Positions 1 through 9,051 are shown, counted from the first letter of the stretch. The stretch: 64,000 nucleotides of DNA from JBBROS01 sp963752225 (GCA_963752225.1 CAVVXS010000016.1:124001-188000), one strand, 5' to 3'. Numbers and translations are program-made. The notes: generated by a model from the letters alone, not told the origin.

Positions 1-1043
1 GGATCATCGTGACCAAGGAGCCGATCGGCGTGTTCGCGGCGATCACGCCGTGGAACTTCCCGGCGGCGATGATCACGCGGAAGGCCGGGCCGGGCTGGGC
101 CGCCGGCTGCACCGGGGTGATCCGGCCGGCGAGCCAGACGCCGTTCTCGGCGCTTGCTCTGGGCGTGCTCGCGGAGCGGGCCGGCATGCCGGCCGGGGTG
201 TGCAACATCGTCACCGGCCCGGCCGGCGAGGTCGGCGGCGAGCTGACGGCCAACCCGGCGGTGCGCAAGCTGAGCTTCACCGGCAGCACCGAGGTGGGGG
301 CGAAGCTGCTGGCGCAATGCGCGCCGACCATCAAGAAGACCAGCATGGAGCTGGGCGGTAACGCGCCGTTCATCGTTTTCGACGATGCTGACCTCGACGA
401 GGCGGTGAAGGGGGCGATGGCGAGCAAGTACCGCAACACCGGCCAGACCTGCGTATGCGCCAACCGCATCCTGGTGCAGGACGGGGTGTACGACGCCTTC
501 GCGGCCAAGCTGAAGGCGGCGGTGGAGGCGTTGAAGGTCGGGCCCGGAACCGAAGAAGGGGTGACCCAAGGGCCGCTGATCAACGCCGCCGCGGTGGAGA
601 AAGTGGAGGCGCATATCGCCGATGCGCTGTCCAAGGGGGCGACGATCGTCACCGGCGGGGCACGGCACGAGCGGGGCGGCAACTTCTTCGAGCCGACCAT
701 CCTGGCCGATGTGCCGCGCGACGCGGTTGTGTTCCACGAGGAGACGTTCGGCCCGGTGGCGCCGCTGTTCCGCTTCAAGACCGAGGCGGAGGCGATCGAG
801 CTCGCCAACGACACCGAGTTCGGCCTGGCCGCCTACTTCTACGCGCGCGATGTCGGCCGCATCTTCCGGGTGGCGGAAGCGCTCGAGAGCGGCATCATCG
901 GCATCAACGAAGGCATCATCTCCACCGAAGTGGCGCCGTTCGGCGGCGTCAAGGCGAGCGGTTTAGGGCGCGAGGGCAGCAAGTACGGGATCGAGGACTA
1001 CCTCGAGATCAAGTACCTGGCGCTGGGCGGCATCGGCGGATGA
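1..1043 (+). CDS. gabD: NAD(P)-dependent succinate-semialdehyde dehydrogenase, 5' truncated by window edge
   Basis: This is the C-terminal ~346 residues of an aldehyde dehydrogenase. The family is normally about 480-490 aa, so roughly 140 N-terminal residues lie upstream of the window. Family signatures are readable: VTKEPIGV then AAITPWNFP at the start, the catalytic-Glu motif SMELGGNAPF and the nucleophile-Cys motif NTGQTCVCAN. These match GabD-type enzymes, which oxidise succinate semialdehyde to succinate in GABA breakdown. The in-frame ATG/GTG near base 6 is not the real start, because the conserved fold begins earlier. The stop overlaps the ATG of gor (ATGA), so the two are probably co-translated. 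Substrate assignment within the ALDH superfamily is by motif likeness only. Confidence 0.9.
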   Translation, partial: IIVTKEPIGVFAAITPWNFPAAMITRKAGPGWAAGCTGVIRPASQTPFSALALGVLAERAGMPAGVCNIVTGPAGEVGGELTANPAVRKLSFTGSTEVGAKLLAQCAPTIKKTSMELGGNAPFIVFDDADLDEAVKGAMASKYRNTGQTCVCANRILVQDGVYDAFAAKLKAAVEALKVGPGTEEGVTQGPLINAAAVEKVEAHIADALSKGATIVTGGARHERGGNFFEPTILADVPRDAVVFHEETFGPVAPLFRFKTEAEAIELANDTEFGLAAYFYARDVGRIFRVAEALESGIIGINEGIISTEVAPFGGVKASGLGREGSKYGIEDYLEIKYLALGGIGG

Positions 1044-2425
1044 GCCACGGCTACGACTTCGACCTGTTCGTCATCGGCGGCGGTTCGGGCGGCGTGCGCT
1101 GCGCCCGGATCGCGGCCGGGCACGGGGCGAAGGTCGGGATCGCCGAGGACACGCATTGGGGCGGCACCTGCGTCAACGTCGGCTGCGTTCCGAAGAAGAT
1201 CATGGTGCAGGCGAGCGAGTACGGACAGCTCGCCGACGACAGCCACGGCTTCGGCTGGTCGGGCGAGCCGCCGCGGCACGACTGGGCGGCGCTGATCGCC
1301 CACAAGGACCGGGAGATCACGCGGCTGAACGGGATCTACCGGACGCTGCTGGGCGGCCCCGGCGTCGTGCTGCACGACGCGCACGCGCGGTTCGTCGATC
1401 CGCATACGCTCGACGTCGGCGGCAAGACCGTAACCGCCGAGCGGATCGTGATCGCGACCGGCGGCACGCCGTCCATCGAGCCGGCGATCGAAGGTATGGA
1501 GCTGGGGATCACCTCGGACCAAGCGTTCCACTTGCCGGCGCTGCCGCGGCGCGTGCTGATGGTGGGCGGCGGCTACATCGCGGTCGAGTTCGCCGGCATG
1601 CTGCGCGGGCTGGGCGCCGAAGTGGACCTGGTGTTCCGCCAGCATCTGCCGCTGCGGGGGTTCGACCTTGAGCTGCGGGAGGATTTGGCGGCGGCGATGC
1701 AGCGGCAGGGGATCCGGCTGCATCCGAGCCAGACGGTGCACAAGGTGGAGACGGACGGCGAGGCGCGCCGGGTCACGCTCTCGGGCGGGCATGTGGTGGA
1801 GGTCGACCTCGTGTTCTTTGCGGTCGGGCGCAAGCCCCGCACCAAAGGCCTGGGGTTGGAGGCGGCCGGGGTCGCGGCCAATGAGCGCGGTGCGGTCATC
1901 GTGGACGCGCACAACGCGACCAGCCAGCCGAACATCTTCGCGCTCGGCGACGTGTCGAACCGGCTGAACCTGACGCCGGTGGCGATCGCCGAGGGGCATC
2001 ATCTGGCCGACCGGCTGTTCGGGCCGCCGCCGCCGCGCTCCTGGTCATTCGCGGCGGTGCCGACGGCCGTGTTCAGCCAGCCGCCGATCGCGACCGTGGG
2101 CCTCAGCGAGGACGCGGCCGCCACGCACGGGCCGGTGGACGTTTATGTCGCCCGGTTCACGCCGATGCGCCACGTCATGAGCGGGCGCGGGCAGAAGACG
2201 CTGATGAAGATGATCGTGGACCAGGCGAGCCAGCGCGTGCTGGGCGTGCACATGCTGGGTGACGACGTGCCGGAGATGATGCAGGGCATCGGCGTGGCGC
2301 TGACGGCAGGCGCCACCAAGGCCGATTTTGACCGCACGATCGGCATTCATCCGACCAGCGCCGAGGAGTTCGTGACCATGCGCTCGCGCACCCGAACGGC
2401 CGGGGAGCGGGCCGCCGCCGAGTAA
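1040..2425 (+). CDS. gor: glutathione-disulfide reductase
   Basis: This 461-aa FAD/NADPH oxidoreductase has the length of glutathione reductases. The N-terminal FAD-binding IGGGSGGVRCAR is followed by the redox-active disulfide GGTCVNVGCVPKK (Cys about 43 and 48). A second Rossmann motif VGGGYIAVEFAG lies near residue 174, and the dimer-interface end HPTSAEEFVTM supplies the catalytic His-Glu pair. It would reduce GSSG to GSH in the cytoplasm. The ATG at 1040 overlaps the gabD stop by 4 nt and directly precedes the flavin motif. A much longer upstream reading frame runs through gabD in another frame and is not coding. Confidence 0.95.
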   Translation: MSHGYDFDLFVIGGGSGGVRCARIAAGHGAKVGIAEDTHWGGTCVNVGCVPKKIMVQASEYGQLADDSHGFGWSGEPPRHDWAALIAHKDREITRLNGIYRTLLGGPGVVLHDAHARFVDPHTLDVGGKTVTAERIVIATGGTPSIEPAIEGMELGITSDQAFHLPALPRRVLMVGGGYIAVEFAGMLRGLGAEVDLVFRQHLPLRGFDLELREDLAAAMQRQGIRLHPSQTVHKVETDGEARRVTLSGGHVVEVDLVFFAVGRKPRTKGLGLEAAGVAANERGAVIVDAHNATSQPNIFALGDVSNRLNLTPVAIAEGHHLADRLFGPPPPRSWSFAAVPTAVFSQPPIATVGLSEDAAATHGPVDVYVARFTPMRHVMSGRGQKTLMKMIVDQASQRVLGVHMLGDDVPEMMQGIGVALTAGATKADFDRTIGIHPTSAEEFVTMRSRTRTAGERAAAE

Positions 2426-2525
2426 TGTCCCGACATGGCGGCGTAATCCGGTCTTTGCAGGGCGCGCCGGGCACGGCACTGTGCATGACTCGCGGCACAG
2501 GGTTGCGGGAAAGGCAGGCGGGCAG

Positions 2526-3410
2526 ATGGATTGGGACAAGCTCCGGGTGTTCCACGCGGTGGCGGAGGCCGGCAGCTTCACCCATGCGGGGGAGACGCTG
2601 AACCTCAGCCAGTCGGCGGTATCGCGGCAGATCTCTGCGCTGGAGGACAACCTGCAGGTGCCGCTGTTTCACCGGCACGCGCGCGGCCTGATCCTGACGG
2701 AGCAAGGCGAGAGCCTGAACCGCACGGTGCGGGAGGTCTTCGCCAAGCTGGCGATGACCGAGGCGCTGCTGACGGAAAGCAAGGAGAAGCCGGCCGGGCG
2801 GCTGAAGGTGACGACGACGGTCGGCTTCGGCGCGACCTGGCTGGCGCCGCGGCTGGCGCAGTTCCTCGAGCAGTACCCGGACGTGACGATGACGCTGCTG
2901 CTGGACGACGCCGACCTGGACCTCGCGATGCGCGAGGCCGACGTCGCGATCCGCATGCATCCGCCGAAGCAGCCCGACCTGGTGCAGCGGCATCTGATGC
3001 AGCTGACCTGGCTGGTGGTGGCGTCGCCCGCCTACCTCGAGGCGAACGGCACGCCGGCGCGGCCCGAGGATCTCGACGACCACAAGCTGATCTTGTTCGG
3101 CGACTACCGGCCGCCGGTTCCGGACATCAACTGGCTGGCCGAGGTGGGACGGCGTGCCGGGTCGCCGCGGCGGCCGCTGCTGGAGGTGAACTCGCTGCAC
3201 GCGATGGCGCTGGCAATCCGCTCGGGGATGGGGATCGGGGTGCTGCCGGACTGGATGAGCGGCGACCTCGAGGGTCTGACGCGGCTGCTGCCGGAGCTGA
3301 AAAGCCCGAAGGTGGACGTGTTCTTTGTCTATCCGGAGGAGCTGCGGAACAGCAAGCGCGTGGCGGTGTTCCGGGACTTCCTGCTGGCGCGGTTGCAGGA
3401 GATACACTGA
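2526..3410 (+). CDS. LysR-family transcriptional regulator
   Basis: The 294-aa protein starts MDWDKLRVFHAVAEAGSFTHAGETLNLS, a typical LysR winged helix-turn-helix with the recognition-helix pattern SQSAVSRQISALE. The effector-binding domain follows from about residue 90 to the end. The ATG at 2526 puts the HTH at the very N-terminus; an earlier GTG at 2481 would add 15 unlikely residues. It lies 100 nt downstream of gor on the same strand and converges on the DUF2171-like gene. Its target and inducer cannot be read from sequence. Confidence 0.92.
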   Translation: MDWDKLRVFHAVAEAGSFTHAGETLNLSQSAVSRQISALEDNLQVPLFHRHARGLILTEQGESLNRTVREVFAKLAMTEALLTESKEKPAGRLKVTTTVGFGATWLAPRLAQFLEQYPDVTMTLLLDDADLDLAMREADVAIRMHPPKQPDLVQRHLMQLTWLVVASPAYLEANGTPARPEDLDDHKLILFGDYRPPVPDINWLAEVGRRAGSPRRPLLEVNSLHAMALAIRSGMGIGVLPDWMSGDLEGLTRLLPELKSPKVDVFFVYPEELRNSKRVAVFRDFLLARLQEIH

Positions 3411-3430
3411 CGCGTTTGAAGCGAGCGAAG

Positions 3431-3453
3431 AGCTGGGGCCAGCGGCCCCAGAC
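3431..3453. terminator. GC-rich palindrome, likely bidirectional terminator
   Basis: CTGGGGCC (3433-3440), a 3-nt loop AGC and GGCCCCAG (3444-3451) form a perfect 8-bp hairpin between the convergent LysR and DUF2171-like genes. No U-run follows. The same stem recurs at 49821-49839. Confidence 0.5.
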
Positions 3454-3462
3454 CCGCGAAAG

Positions 3463-3705
3463 TTAGCCGATCTCTTTGACGCCCCACTCGTCGTGCGCCT
3501 CAGCGGTCGTGCGGTTCAGGACGACCTTGCCGCCATCGACGGCGTCCACGGTGTCGATGTGCAAATAGTGGTGCTGCCCGCCGGCCGCGATGTCGTTCTT
3601 GGTCAGCTGGATGCGCTGGCCGTCCATGTGGTCCACCGTGCCGACATGTCCGCCGTCGGATCCGACCACCTCCATGTGCTCCTTGATCGCTGCCGCATCC
3701 ACCAT
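3463..3705 (-). CDS. DUF2171-like small protein
   Basis: This 80-aa protein begins MVDAAAIKEHMEVVGSDGGHVG and continues VDHMDGQRIQLTKND, then HHYLHIDTVDAVDGGKVVLNRT. The pattern of short beta strands with a conserved glycine-aspartate turn is that of DUF2171, a PRC-barrel-like fold with no established function. I chose the ATG at 3705 because GGAAG lies about 7 nt upstream and the conserved block begins there; an earlier start at 3753 adds an atypical tail. It converges on the LysR gene. Confidence 0.75.
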   Translation of the reverse strand: MVDAAAIKEHMEVVGSDGGHVGTVDHMDGQRIQLTKNDIAAGGQHHYLHIDTVDAVDGGKVVLNRTTAEAHDEWGVKEIG

Positions 3706-3805
3706 GTTCGTCTTCCAATCCGAGGTTCGAGCGCGATGAACGCCGGCAGGCACGAGGGGGATGCACGCCCGCCCGCGAAGTGATCGCGGGCGGGCGGTCA
3801 GCCGA

Positions 3806-4663
3806 TCAGCTGGTCCAGGTCTTCACCTCGGAGCCGTTCTTGGCCACCCACTCCGCAGCGGTCTTGACCGGGTCGGTGCCGGACGCCTGGTTCTGCAGCA
3901 TCACCGCTTGCTCGTCATCGAGGCTCAGCTTGAACTTCTGCAGCACGGCGTAGACGTCCGGCATGTCCTGCTTGAGGCCCTTGCGGGCGACCGTGTTCAC
4001 GGTTTCCTCGCCGCCGAGCGCCTTTTTCGGGTCCTCGAGATATTTCAGCTTGAACGCCGCGAACATCCAGTGCGGCGTCCAGGCGGTCACGACCACCGGC
4101 TGCTTGCGGGTGATCGAGTCCTTCAGCGCGGCAACCATGGTGGCGTCGCTCCCTTCGACCAGCGTGATGTTGGACAGGCCGTATTCCTTGATCGCCTTTT
4201 CCGAAGCGCGCATCAGCCCGGCGCCGGGGTCGATGCCGATCACCTTGTTGTCCACGACCGCGCCGTTCGACTTGAGGTCGGCGATCGAGTTGATCGGCGA
4301 GTAGTCCGGCGTCGCCCAGCCCAGCCGCGCCCCGGTGACGTTCGGGCCGATCAGGTCCACCTGGTCCTTGAGCTTCGAGTAATAGGCGGCATGGGTGCCG
4401 GGGAGCCAGGCGGCCACCATGCAGTCGGCATCGCCGGTCGCGACCGCCTGCCACATGGCCGCGCCCGACACCGGGGTCAGTGTCGTTTGGTGGCCCATGT
4501 CCTGCAGCACCTTGGACAGGATGTTCGTCGCGACCACCGCGTCCGACCATTCGACGTAGGCGATTCGGACCGGGCCCTTGCCGGCAGCTCGCACCTGGCG
4601 TGCGGCGGCCAGGGGGGCGGCCGCGACCGCGGCGGCGCCGAGGAGGATAGTTCTACGCTTCAT
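3806..4663 (-). CDS. proX: glycine betaine ABC transporter, periplasmic substrate-binding protein
   Basis: The 285-aa protein has an N-terminal export signal (MKRRTILLGAAAVAAAPLAAARQVRA; the RR could make it Tat-type) and then the OpuAC/ProX fold beginning PVRIAYVEWSDAVVATN. Family aromatic residues that normally cage the quaternary ammonium are visible (VEWSDA, AAWLPGTH, TAWTPHWMF). It would bind glycine betaine or a related betaine in the periplasm and deliver it to ProW. It is the last gene of the proV-proW-proX set, 18 nt behind proW. The adjacent divergent betaine-demethylation genes suggest a catabolic rather than purely osmoprotective role. Confidence 0.93.
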   Translation of the reverse strand: MKRRTILLGAAAVAAAPLAAARQVRAAGKGPVRIAYVEWSDAVVATNILSKVLQDMGHQTTLTPVSGAAMWQAVATGDADCMVAAWLPGTHAAYYSKLKDQVDLIGPNVTGARLGWATPDYSPINSIADLKSNGAVVDNKVIGIDPGAGLMRASEKAIKEYGLSNITLVEGSDATMVAALKDSITRKQPVVVTAWTPHWMFAAFKLKYLEDPKKALGGEETVNTVARKGLKQDMPDVYAVLQKFKLSLDDEQAVMLQNQASGTDPVKTAAEWVAKNGSEVKTWTS

Positions 4664-4681
4664 GCTGTCTGTCTCCGATGT

Positions 4682-5524
4682 TCAAGCGGTACGGGCGCGG
4701 CGTGAGATGCCTTGCGTCACGCGGTCGAGGATCACCGCGAGCACGGCGATGGCGATGCCGGCCTGGAAGCCGCGCCCGGCCTCGAGCCGCTGGATCGCGC
4801 TCCACACCTCGCGGCCGAGCCCGCCGGCGCCGATCATCGCCGCGATCACCACCATCGAGAGGGCCAGCATGATGGTTTGGTTGATCCCGGCCATGATGGT
4901 CGGCAGCGCTTGCGGCAACTGCACCTTGACCAGCTTCTGCCAGGGCGTGCAGCCGAAGGCGTCGGCGGCTTCGACCATCTCGTGCGGCACCTGCAGGATG
5001 CCGAGCGCGGTCAGGCGGATGGTGGGAGGTGCGGCGAAGATGATGGTCGCGAAGCAGGCCGACACCGCGCCGAGGCCGAAGAACGGGATTGCCGGGATCA
5101 GGTAAACGAAGCTCGGCATGGTCTGCATCACGTCCATGCAGGGGGCGACCGTCTTCCAGGTGCGATTGTTCAGCGCGGCAATGATGCCGATCGGCAGCCC
5201 GATCAGCACGGCGGCCGCCGTTGAGAACACCACCAGCACCAGGGTCGCAATCATCGGCAGCCACAGGCCGAGGTTCCACAGGAAGCAGAGGCCCACCGCG
5301 GTCAGCACGCCGAGCCGCCAGTTCGTCGCCCGCCAGGCGAGGATGCCGGCGACGATGATGAAGGCCCAGGGCGGCACCGCTTGCAGCGCGTCGGTCAGGC
5401 CGCTGACCCAGGCCGAGACGGTGTGGCTCAGGATGCGGGTAGTACCGGCGCCTTTGGCCGTGAGCCAGTCGAGAGCGCCGTCGCAGAGCTCGTCGAGCGG
5501 GAAACGGGGGATGTCGAATGCCAT
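4682..5524 (-). CDS. proW: glycine betaine ABC transporter permease
   Basis: This 280-aa inner-membrane permease has about six hydrophobic helices and the BPD-transport EAA loop, EAADAFGCTPWQKLVKVQLPQALPTIMAGINQ (about residues 180-211), which contacts the ATPase. The N-terminus MAFDIPRFPLDE followed by a short amphipathic lead is typical of ProW. That start implies a 97-nt overlap with the 3' end of proV, unusually long for a bacterial operon. Starts further upstream (5581) would lengthen the overlap and add a basic, unlikely tail. Confidence 0.9.
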   Translation of the reverse strand: MAFDIPRFPLDELCDGALDWLTAKGAGTTRILSHTVSAWVSGLTDALQAVPPWAFIIVAGILAWRATNWRLGVLTAVGLCFLWNLGLWLPMIATLVLVVFSTAAAVLIGLPIGIIAALNNRTWKTVAPCMDVMQTMPSFVYLIPAIPFFGLGAVSACFATIIFAAPPTIRLTALGILQVPHEMVEAADAFGCTPWQKLVKVQLPQALPTIMAGINQTIMLALSMVVIAAMIGAGGLGREVWSAIQRLEAGRGFQAGIAIAVLAVILDRVTQGISRRARTA

Positions 5525-6555
5525 GGCTTGTCCTCGCTCGGGGGTTGCCGGGCCAGGGCGGCGAGTGCGGCGGCGCGCCACAGCACGCCCACGTGGTGGC
5601 CGTTTTCGTCCCGCACCGGGATGCCGTCCGGCTCGGCCGCCAGCAGCGGCAGCGCTTCGCGGAGCGTCATGTCAGCACGCAGGAACGCGTCGGTGCGATC
5701 ATGCGACGCCGGTACGGCCGGGTCTGCGAGGGTGCCGACGCGGAGCACGCCGGAAACGTCGATATGCTCGACGAAGCGGGCGACGTAGGGGGTGGCGGGG
5801 GCGGCGAGGATGCTTTCGGCCGAGCCGTCCTGCACCACGGCGCCGTCCATCATCAGCGCGATGCGGCCGCCGAGCGCGATGGCCTCGTCGAGGTCGTGGC
5901 TGACGAACACGATCGTCTTGCGCAGCCGCTTCTGCAGCGTCACCAGTTCGACCTGCATGTCGCGGCGGATCAGCGGGTCGAGGGCGCTGAACGCCTCGTC
6001 CATCAGCAGGATGCTGGCATCGGCGGCCAGCGCCCGCGCGAGCCCGGCGCGCTGCTTCATGCCGCCGGACAACTGACCGAGCCGCTTCTCTTCCCAGCCG
6101 GCCAGGCCCACGAGGCCCAGCGCGTTCTCCGCCGCGCGGCGCCGCTCGGTGCGGCCCATGCCCTGGACCTCGAGCCCGAACTCCACGTTTTCCAGCACCG
6201 AGCGGTGCGGGAACAGTGCGAAGTGCTGGAACACCATGCCGAAGGCCTGGCGGCGGAACTCGCGCAGCTCGCGCGTGCCCATGGCCGTGACTTCGCGGCC
6301 CATCACCTTGATGCTGCCGCGGGTCGGCTCGACGAGGCGGTTGAGGCAGCGCAGCAAGGTCGACTTGCCGCTGCCGGACAGGCCCATCACCACCAGCAAC
6401 TCGCCCTCGTCGACCCGCAGCCCGACGTCGTTCAAGGCGATCACCGTGCCGGTGCGGGACAGGATCGTGGCCCGGCTTTCCCCGGCGCGGGCCATGTCGA
6501 GCGCTTCGCGTTCGTTTGCGCCGAACACGCAGCTTACGCCCTCGGCGAGGATCAT
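5428..6555 (-). CDS. proV: glycine betaine ABC transporter ATP-binding protein
   Basis: This ProV-type ATPase has Walker A GLSGSGKST, Q-loop FGMVFQHFALFPH, signature LSGGMKQRAGLARAL, Walker B ILLMDEAFSALD and H-loop VFVSHDLDEA. After the nucleotide-binding domain comes a CBS-like regulatory tail. The core begins ILAEGVSCVFG, so I favour the ATG at 6555; in-frame ATGs at 6600 and 6612 are alternatives. The frame runs 97 nt into proW. The last ~32 residues (after ARQPPSEDKPW) look like non-conserved read-through, so a lost stop or indel near the junction is possible. Confidence 0.88.
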   Translation of the reverse strand: MILAEGVSCVFGANEREALDMARAGESRATILSRTGTVIALNDVGLRVDEGELLVVMGLSGSGKSTLLRCLNRLVEPTRGSIKVMGREVTAMGTRELREFRRQAFGMVFQHFALFPHRSVLENVEFGLEVQGMGRTERRRAAENALGLVGLAGWEEKRLGQLSGGMKQRAGLARALAADASILLMDEAFSALDPLIRRDMQVELVTLQKRLRKTIVFVSHDLDEAIALGGRIALMMDGAVVQDGSAESILAAPATPYVARFVEHIDVSGVLRVGTLADPAVPASHDRTDAFLRADMTLREALPLLAAEPDGIPVRDENGHHVGVLWRAAALAALARQPPSEDKPWHSTSPVSRSTSSATALSTGSRPKAPVLPAS

Positions 6556-6620
6556 CGGTGCGTCGGTCAGAGGGAGCGTCCCGTCATGACAAAGCCTCAT
6601 GATTGCTGACAAAACCGTAA

Positions 6621-6672
6621 CACCCGTGAAACCCGTCGGGGAAAGGACTTTTTGAGTCGTTTTTCACCCGTG
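6621..6672. promoter_or_regulatory. divergent proV-gbcA control region with repeated CACCCGTG
   Basis: The gap between the divergent transporter and catabolic genes holds two direct copies of CACCCGTG (6621-6628 and 6665-6672), 44 nt apart. Both are flanked by GTGAAAC/TTTTCAC-like sequence. They are candidate binding sites for the nearby AraC-type regulator. No clear -35/-10 pair stands out. Confidence 0.35.
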
Positions 6673-6751
6673 GCGGAAAACGTGCAGAACGTGTCGGTTT
6701 GTGGTTAGCATTGCCGCCGCCGCTGCGCGATGTTGCGTACAGAGGTGGCAG

Positions 6752-7999
6752 ATGCCCGATAATCTCTCCAACCTGATCCTGCGCCGTCGCCCGGGCCACA
6801 CGCTCGAGGCACCGTTCTATCGGTCGGACGAGGTTTTCCGCGCCGATCTGTCGCTCATCTTCGGCCGCCACTGGATCTTCGTCGGCCACGAGCCGGACGT
6901 GCCCGAGCCCGGCGACGTGATGGCGATCCATGTCGGCGAGGCGCCGGTGCTCATCCTGCGCGACGATGACGGGCAGGTGCGGGCCTTCCATAACGTGTGC
7001 CGCCACCGCGGCGCGCAGCTTGTGCCGGAGGGGCGCGGGCAGGTCGGCAATCTCGTCTGCCGCTACCATACCTGGACCTACGGGCTCGACGGGCGGCTGC
7101 TGTTTGCCGACCACATGGGGGCTGGTTTCGACGGGTCGTGCCGTGGGCTGCGGCCGGTGGCGCTGCGCTCGGTCGCCGGGTTGCTGTTCGTGTGCCTGGC
7201 CGACGAGCCGCCGGCCGACATCGACGCGATGGCGGCGGCGATCGAGCCGTACGTCCTGCCGCACCGGATCGCCGAAACGCGGGTGGCAAAGCAGATCGAC
7301 ATCGTCGAGCACGGCAATTGGAAGCTCACGATGGAGAACAACCGCGAGTGCTACCATTGCGCGGCCAACCACCCCGAGCTGACGGTGCCGCTATTCGCCT
7401 ACGGATTCGGGTTCGCGCCGGAGTCGCTCGACGAGAACGAGCTGGCGCTGGCGGCGCGCTACGATGGCATGGTGGACGACCTGCATGCGCGCTGGGAGGC
7501 GGCCGGGCTGCCGTCGCGCCGGCTCGAGCAGCTGCACGGGCGCGCCACCGGCTATCGTGTCGAGCGGCTGCCGCTGGACCGCGCCGGGGAAAGCCACACC
7601 AGGGATACGCGGGTCGCTTGCCGCCGGCTGCTGGGCGGGTTCACCGATCCGCGGCTGGGCGGGCTCAGCGTGTGGACGCAGCCGAACTCCTGGCACCACT
7701 TCATGAGCGACCATGCGGTGACGTTCTGCGTGCTGCCGCTCGGGCCGGAGCGGACGCTGCTGCGCACCACCTGGCTGGTGCACCGCGACGCGGTCGAGGG
7801 GGTGGATTACGACCCGGCGAACCTGACCGCGGTGTGGGAAGCCACCAACCGGCAGGACTCCGACCTGGTGGAGATGACCCAGGCGGGCGTCAGCAGCCCG
7901 GCCTACTCGCCCGGTCCTTATTCGCCGCACACCGAGGGGTTGGTCGAGGATTTTTCCAAGTGGTACATCGAGCGCCTGCAAGCGGGGCTGGCCGGGTGA
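6752..7999 (+). CDS. gbcA: Rieske-type glycine betaine monooxygenase, oxygenase subunit (GbcA-like)
   Basis: This 415-aa ring-hydroxylating-oxygenase alpha subunit has a Rieske [2Fe-2S] motif, CRHRGAQ (about residue 83) with CRYHTWTYG (about 103). The mononuclear iron site reads ENNRECYHCAANHPE (about residues 194-208). The family that sits with a GbcB-type reductase and betaine transporter N-demethylates glycine betaine to dimethylglycine. Proline-betaine (stachydrine) demethylases are close relatives and remain possible. The ATG at 6752 has GAGGTGG upstream; the earlier ATG at 6701 adds a non-conserved extension. It overlaps gbcB by the stop/start GTGA. Confidence 0.88.
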   Translation: MPDNLSNLILRRRPGHTLEAPFYRSDEVFRADLSLIFGRHWIFVGHEPDVPEPGDVMAIHVGEAPVLILRDDDGQVRAFHNVCRHRGAQLVPEGRGQVGNLVCRYHTWTYGLDGRLLFADHMGAGFDGSCRGLRPVALRSVAGLLFVCLADEPPADIDAMAAAIEPYVLPHRIAETRVAKQIDIVEHGNWKLTMENNRECYHCAANHPELTVPLFAYGFGFAPESLDENELALAARYDGMVDDLHARWEAAGLPSRRLEQLHGRATGYRVERLPLDRAGESHTRDTRVACRRLLGGFTDPRLGGLSVWTQPNSWHHFMSDHAVTFCVLPLGPERTLLRTTWLVHRDAVEGVDYDPANLTAVWEATNRQDSDLVEMTQAGVSSPAYSPGPYSPHTEGLVEDFSKWYIERLQAGLAG

Positions 8000-9051
8000 T
8001 CGAGCCGCTGCCGCCCGCATGGGACCCGGAACGGGACGACACGCTGGTTTGCGTCGCCGTGCGCGCCGAAACGCACGATATCTCCACATTTGTGTTCGCG
8101 GCGCCGGACCCGCGGCTGTTCCGGTTCCTGCCCGGGCAGTTCATGACCTTCGATCTGGACTCGGCGGGGGTGCAGCGCTGCTACACGATCGCATCGGCGC
8201 CGACGCGGCCGTTCCGGATCGAGATCACCGCCAAGCGGGCGCCGGCCGGGCCGGGCTCGGGCTGGCTGCATCGGGCGCTGCGGCCCGGCATGCGGGTGCG
8301 GGCAACCGGGCCGATGGGCGAGTTCGTGCACGTGCCGGAGCCCGGCCGCAAGCTGCTGTTCCTGTCGGCCGGCAGCGGGGTGACGCCGGTGATGAGCATG
8401 GCGCGGACGTTGCACGACCTGGGCTCGGACAGCGATGTGCTGTTCCTGCACAGCGCGCGCAGCCCGGCCGACATCCCGTTCGCGGCCGAGCTCGACGCCA
8501 TGAGCCGGCGGCCCGGCTTTCGCTGGGTGGGGATCGTCGAGGGGGATGCGCCCGAAGCGCGCTGGAACGGGTTCCGCGGGCGGCTGTCGCCGGCGGTGCT
8601 GGCGACGGTGGCGCCCGACCTGCTCGAGCGGGAGGTGTTCTGCTGCGGCCCGGCGCCGTACATGGCGGCGGTGCGGACGCTGCTGCGCGACGCCGGGCAC
8701 GACCCGGCGCGCTACCACGAGGAGAGTTTTGCGTTTGCCGCCCCGCCCGAGACGGAGGTGGCGCCGGCTGCCTCCCCGCTCGATGTCGGCGCGTATACGG
8801 TGCGGTTCGCGCGGCAGGACCGGGCCATCGAGTGCCCGTCCGGCTCCACCGTGCTGGCGGCGGCCCGGGCGGCCGGGGTGCGGCTGCCGTCGGCGTGCGC
8901 CAAGGGCGTGTGCGGCACCTGCAAGAGCACGTTGCTGTCCGGCAGCGTCGAACTGCGCCACGGCGGCGGCATCCGGCAGCGCGAGATCGACGCCGGGATG
9001 ACCTTGCTTTGCTGCGCCCGGCCGACCAGCGACCTCGTCGTGGACCGCTAG
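7996..9051 (+). CDS. gbcB: ferredoxin reductase component of the betaine monooxygenase (GbcB-like)
   Basis: The 351-aa protein combines an FAD domain (RCYTIASAPT), an NAD(P)H domain (SAGSGVTPVMSMAR, VFCCGPAPYM) and a C-terminal plant-type [2Fe-2S] ferredoxin (SACAKGVCGTCKST ... LLCCARP). It would pass electrons from NAD(P)H to the GbcA Rieske centre. The start is the GTG at 7996, which overlaps the gbcA stop by 4 nt, a tight coupling that keeps the two subunits together. The next gene's ATG follows the stop with no gap. Confidence 0.9.
   Translation: MIEPLPPAWDPERDDTLVCVAVRAETHDISTFVFAAPDPRLFRFLPGQFMTFDLDSAGVQRCYTIASAPTRPFRIEITAKRAPAGPGSGWLHRALRPGMRVRATGPMGEFVHVPEPGRKLLFLSAGSGVTPVMSMARTLHDLGSDSDVLFLHSARSPADIPFAAELDAMSRRPGFRWVGIVEGDAPEARWNGFRGRLSPAVLATVAPDLLEREVFCCGPAPYMAAVRTLLRDAGHDPARYHEESFAFAAPPETEVAPAASPLDVGAYTVRFARQDRAIECPSGSTVLAAARAAGVRLPSACAKGVCGTCKSTLLSGSVELRHGGGIRQREIDAGMTLLCCARPTSDLVVDR

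Noticed and set aside
455..1039. Long N-terminal extension of glutathione reductase through gabD
   Set aside because: It is an alternate frame of gabD; the flavin motif starts right after the ATG at 1040.
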